Origin: Sulfuricella sp.
Lineage (GTDB): Bacteria; Pseudomonadota; Gammaproteobacteria; Burkholderiales; Sulfuricellaceae
Assembly: GCA_019911785.1 (NCBI GenBank)
Contig: JAIOJM010000090.1
Span: 1-14,037, forward strand
Direction of reading: 5' to 3'
DNA length: 14,037 nt
Both the position numbers and the translations under genes were made by a program. The notes under the pieces are model-generated. The model was given only the letters and a program-made list of their open reading frames with translations, ran no database searches and was not told the DNA's origin. Positions 12,058-14,037 of the stretch are shown here, piece by piece. Each line of letters begins with the position of its first letter. Position 1 is the stretch's first letter.

Positions 12058-12324
12058 ATGCCTGACGTATTGAGCACCTTGCAGAAACTGCCCCCAGTGG
12101 CATACATCGACAATTCTTACGATGAAAGCCCTGGCGCGCCTCCTGTCATCGCCGTAAAGCGGGGCGTGATGGGTTGCTACCCGATCCAAACCAACCTGAC
12201 TGCGGCGGAGTTGAATAAAAGTGCCGGTGTGACACCTGTGCAGGCCGAGGCAATGCACATCGGTTCATCCTTCGGATGGGATGCCCCTGGCGCTGACCCT
12301 GATAACCTGGTCGACCAGCCATAA
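12058..12324 (+). CDS. hypothetical 88-aa accessory protein
   Basis: It starts at the ATG at 12058, 7 bases after AAAGGA (12045-12050). The protein begins MPDVLSTLQKLPP. It contains VIAVKRGVMGCYPIQTNLTAAELNKSAGVTPVQAEAM in pieces and ends GSSFGWDAPGADPDN. From memory, the combination 'GyyPI.T.L....LN...GVTpaQaeAM..GS.FGW..PgAdP' recurs in small proteins of plasmids and integrative elements with no assigned role; this was not checked. No membrane segment or metal site. Last intact gene before the insertion-sequence remnant. Confidence 0.75.
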   Translation: MPDVLSTLQKLPPVAYIDNSYDESPGAPPVIAVKRGVMGCYPIQTNLTAAELNKSAGVTPVQAEAMHIGSSFGWDAPGADPDNLVDQP

Positions 12325-12396
12325 TTGCGTTTGCAACAAGCAGAGGCGTCTGACGGTGAGTGGCGGCATGATTCAGAGTACCGGAAGGGATAGGTG

Positions 12397-12804
12397 ATGG
12401 ATAAGAGAAGCCCTATAAGCAGCCAGCGCCATATCTACAATGCCAAGGTGCACGAAGACCAGTATTTCCGCCGCTTTGCGCGGAAGTCTTTGCAGCACGC
12501 CGGGCAACACGCCCCGATCGATCAAAAATACAGCCAGTTCGTTCTATTCTTCGCAGGAATGTGCCGTTTGCGGCCACGTTCACCAGGACAATCGGGTATC
12601 GCAATCCGAATTCGTCTGCCTAAGCTGCGGGAACAACGACCATGCGGATCACAATGCGGCAAAGGTTATTGCCATGCGTGGTGTCCGGCAATTGCTGGCT
12701 GGCAAATGTGTTCAAAAAGAAAAGAAACGGTGTGGGATCACAAGAATCAAGGTAGGGGCGGAAGGCTCCGAACCGGCTGCGGAAACGCAATCACCGCCTG
12801 GTAA
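12397..12804 (+). pseudogene. 5' part of a gene fused out of frame to TnpB remnant
   Basis: The ATG at 12397 has AAGGGA (12385-12390) 6 bases upstream. The first 50 or so residues (MDKRSPISSQRH, then AKVHEDQYFRRFARKSLQHAG) look like a real protein start. From about 12542 the same DNA codes for a TnpB zinc ribbon in another frame, and this frame turns into a Cys/Arg-rich sequence that looks like antisense-type noise. The simplest reading is a host gene cut by insertion and deletion. Whether the hybrid 135-aa product is made is unknown. The original gene was not recognised. Confidence 0.45.
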
Positions 12805-12892
12805 GACCGTGGTAAGCCGTTTGGGTGGCAACACCCCTGCGCTCTGGTCGTTGACCCAGGAAACCCCTGCTACAACTCCAACAGGAGTTTAG
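12542..12892 (+). pseudogene. tnpB: TnpB (IS200/IS605 OrfB), C-terminal fragment
   Basis: Intact TnpB is an RNA-guided nuclease of about 350-450 residues carried by IS200/IS605-type elements. Only the last ~116 residues remain: the zinc ribbon, with SSQECAVCGHVHQDNRVSQSEF and VCLSCGNNDHADHNAAKVIAMRG in parts. The CxxC...CxxC cysteines are kept, as is the trailing catalytic Asp/Asn region (ADHNAA). A basic, Pro-rich tail follows. Upstream of residue FYSSQE nothing resembles TnpB, so the RuvC core and guide-binding domains are missing and the product cannot cleave DNA. No tnpA is present. The stop TAG (12890-12892) overlaps the right-end hairpin, as is usual for these elements. Confidence 0.82.
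12874..12889 (+). mobile_element. right-end hairpin of the IS200/IS605 remnant
   Basis: AACTCC-AACA-GGAGTT forms a 6-bp stem at the end of the TnpB frame, followed by TAGCGGTGGGAG. IS200/IS605 elements carry such subterminal hairpins, which TnpA recognises, and the same sequence forms the 3' part of the guide RNA scaffold. No matching left end is visible, so the element is a fragment whose outer boundary is near 12900. Confidence 0.5.
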
Positions 12893-12943
12893 CGGTGGGA
12901 GACTTCATGAGGTCCTTCAGGGTGAAATGGGTCTTTATGTTCG

Positions 12944-12983
12944 GTTTCTTTCAGAACTCTGGGTGCAAAGCACTGAAAGAAAC
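12944..12983. repeat. perfect 11-bp inverted repeat beyond the IS end
   Basis: GTTTCTTTCAG (12944-12954) and CTGAAAGAAAC (12973-12983) are separated by 18 bases. On neither strand is a T-run directly attached. It lies 31 bases past the stop of the leftward genes (13015) and could act as a terminator-like stem for them. It could also be an operator or mobile-element feature. Confidence 0.55.
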
Positions 12984-13014
12984 GCCCCACGAGGAGGCGA
13001 ATGAGAAACTTGAT

Positions 13015-13407
13015 TTATGGGTTCAGTGGGTAGAACTTCACCCGTGACTGTGAGAATTTGCGCAGCCTTGCATTGCATCCATGAACCGGATCCGTTGCAG
13101 GCATGCCCAACATCTCGATGCCACGACGAGCTCGTGCTTCGACCGATGGGCTGGTCACCGTTTCTCCGAAATAGACGGGCGTCTGCTCGATGATTTCATC
13201 ACCGTAGTAGAAGGCCGCCGTTCCGATCATTGGCACGATGCCTTCAGCCTGTCCGTTGGCGATCCGCAGCAAGGCGTCAACCCAGCTGGTGTGTCCAGGC
13301 ATCCTTGCCCAGATGCCGCGTACATAGGCAAACTCCTCCGGTGCTGCCGATACCTCCCCAAAAGGAGATCGGGTCCGCCAGATTTCCTGTGCGCGTTCGG
13401 GTGTCAT
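13015..13407 (-). CDS. hypothetical 130-aa protein
   Basis: The start is the ATG at 13407, which overlaps the stop of the upstream gene as ATGA and has GAGGAGGAG about 5 bases before it. The two genes form a coupled pair. The protein opens MTPERAQEIWRTRSPFGEV and continues VRGIWARMPGHTSWVDALLRIANG. From memory, this 'T.e.a..iw..r.....G......t..E...v...W..mpg.tsf.dal..ia.G' layout recurs in small plasmid and phage proteins of unknown role. The last 20 residues (NARLRKFSQSRVKFYPLNP) are basic and lie next to the insertion-sequence remnant, so the original C-terminus may have been replaced. No signal peptide or membrane segment. Confidence 0.72.
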   Translation of the reverse strand: MTPERAQEIWRTRSPFGEVSAAPEEFAYVRGIWARMPGHTSWVDALLRIANGQAEGIVPMIGTAAFYYGDEIIEQTPVYFGETVTSPSVEARARRGIEMLGMPATDPVHGCNARLRKFSQSRVKFYPLNP

Positions 13408-14027
13408 GCGGTCTCCTCCTCTTCACCCGGTACTGCGATAAAGCTGTGCTGGCAGTTGCTACGCTGACAGACGTGGAGTTGCCATCCGTCCCTTGGCAGG
13501 TCGCCGAACTCGGTTCTGGATCCGCACTTGGGGCAGGATACGGGGTCTTCTCCGTAACCTTCCATTACCAGCGTGCCAAATGGATCCGCTGGAACGGCGG
13601 CATGCACGGTTTCGCCCGGGTAGGCGTCCTCGCATTGCTCGTGTGCCTGCTCACGATCATCAGCCACGCATCGAAACGCTTGTTGGCAGTCGCCATGGAA
13701 CACGTACCAGACCTGGAGCCGTTCGCTGGATTCAATATCAGCCAGGAGCGTTTCCAGTTCGTCCGACATGAGTGCCAGGTTGGGCCAGTCTAGCGTCACG
13801 TCATCGTCGCCATAATCGCAGTCGCTTGTCCCTTCAAACTTTGTTCCGCCATCAACGCGCAGGGCTTCGATGTCGATACGCAGGCTTTTCAGGGTCACCA
13901 GGGCGCGGTTTGCCAGATGGATCTGATGTTCCACGATCCACAGGTGCCTCTGCGCGTCCTGGCTTGGCACGGTTCCTTCTGGTATGGCAATGGATTGACG
14001 GGCCACTTCAAACAACATTTTCAACAT
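13404..14027 (-). CDS. hypothetical zinc-ribbon protein (start near window edge)
   Basis: The protein has 207 residues from the ATG at 14027. No ribosome site is seen in the ten bases beyond, and the frame is open to the edge, so the true start could lie outside the window. The N-terminal half is helical and acidic, with GTSDCDYGDDDVTLDWPNLALMSDELETLL in parts. The centre (VWYVFHGDCQQAFRCVADDREQAHEQCEDAYPG) fits a small domain seen in plasmid hypothetical proteins. The C-terminus is a zinc ribbon, CPKCGSRTEFGDL, then HVCQRSNCQHSF, giving CxxC...CxxxxC. It may bind nucleic acid or a protein partner. It ends in an acidic EEEET tail overlapping the next gene. Confidence 0.75.
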   Translation of the reverse strand: MLKMLFEVARQSIAIPEGTVPSQDAQRHLWIVEHQIHLANRALVTLKSLRIDIEALRVDGGTKFEGTSDCDYGDDDVTLDWPNLALMSDELETLLADIESSERLQVWYVFHGDCQQAFRCVADDREQAHEQCEDAYPGETVHAAVPADPFGTLVMEGYGEDPVSCPKCGSRTEFGDLPRDGWQLHVCQRSNCQHSFIAVPGEEEETA

Positions 14028-14037
14028 GGTTATGCTC

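Noticed and set aside
1..14037. CRISPR array, rRNA or tRNA genes
   Set aside because: No regularly spaced identical repeats and no rRNA or tRNA sequence signatures were seen on either strand.

Overview
The window looks like the accessory part of a plasmid or integrative conjugative element from a Gram-negative proteobacterium. The evidence is moderately GC-rich coding sequence, strong AAGGAG/GGAGG ribosome sites, many small hypothetical genes packed in overlapping runs, a DUF4942-type adenine methyltransferase, a DinG-type helicase, a Sel1-repeat protein and a decayed IS200/IS605 TnpB. No replication, partition, relaxase or conjugation gene is visible, and the species cannot be named from sequence alone.

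Left block (1-3092, all minus strand). Five genes read leftwards: a two-span membrane peptide, an exported helical protein, a 146-aa protein, a 438-aa protein and a gene that runs off the left edge. Three of them (starts at 2994, 2683 and 1559) are preceded by diverged copies of one RNA leader design. Each has a distal hairpin, then a segment that can fold in two mutually exclusive ways: a GC-rich, in two cases terminator-like, hairpin, or a tandem pair of hairpins of which the second buries the Shine-Dalgarno and start region. The alternative pairings are kept in all three copies by compensating base changes. This is the most interesting signal in the window.

Divergent centre (3093-3618, no gene). 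It holds a run of eight short hairpins with A-rich linkers (3194-3409), a candidate structured RNA or origin-like region. Next come a tandem 14-bp repeat and a plausible rightward promoter.

Middle block (3619-7596, plus strand). An 80-aa protein is followed by a tightly coupled set: a 149-aa protein, dinG and an XRE-type regulator, joined by ATGA and GTGA overlaps. dinG keeps its iron-sulfur cysteines and helicase motifs, but an in-frame TGA at codon 409 splits it. A Sel1-repeat protein and a 60-aa membrane protein follow, then a terminator-like hairpin facing a convergent multi-pass membrane protein gene (7609-8238, minus), which may carry a frameshift.

Right block (8372-12324, plus strand). 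It contains a 104-aa basic protein, a DUF4942/N6-adenine methyltransferase, a probable papain-like-fold protein overlapping the methyltransferase stop, and several small proteins. One of these is a 46-aa membrane peptide.

Right edge (12397-14037). The 5' part of a gene is fused to the C-terminal zinc ribbon and right end of a TnpB-type insertion sequence. Two overlapping minus-strand genes follow, the upstream one with a C-terminal zinc ribbon.
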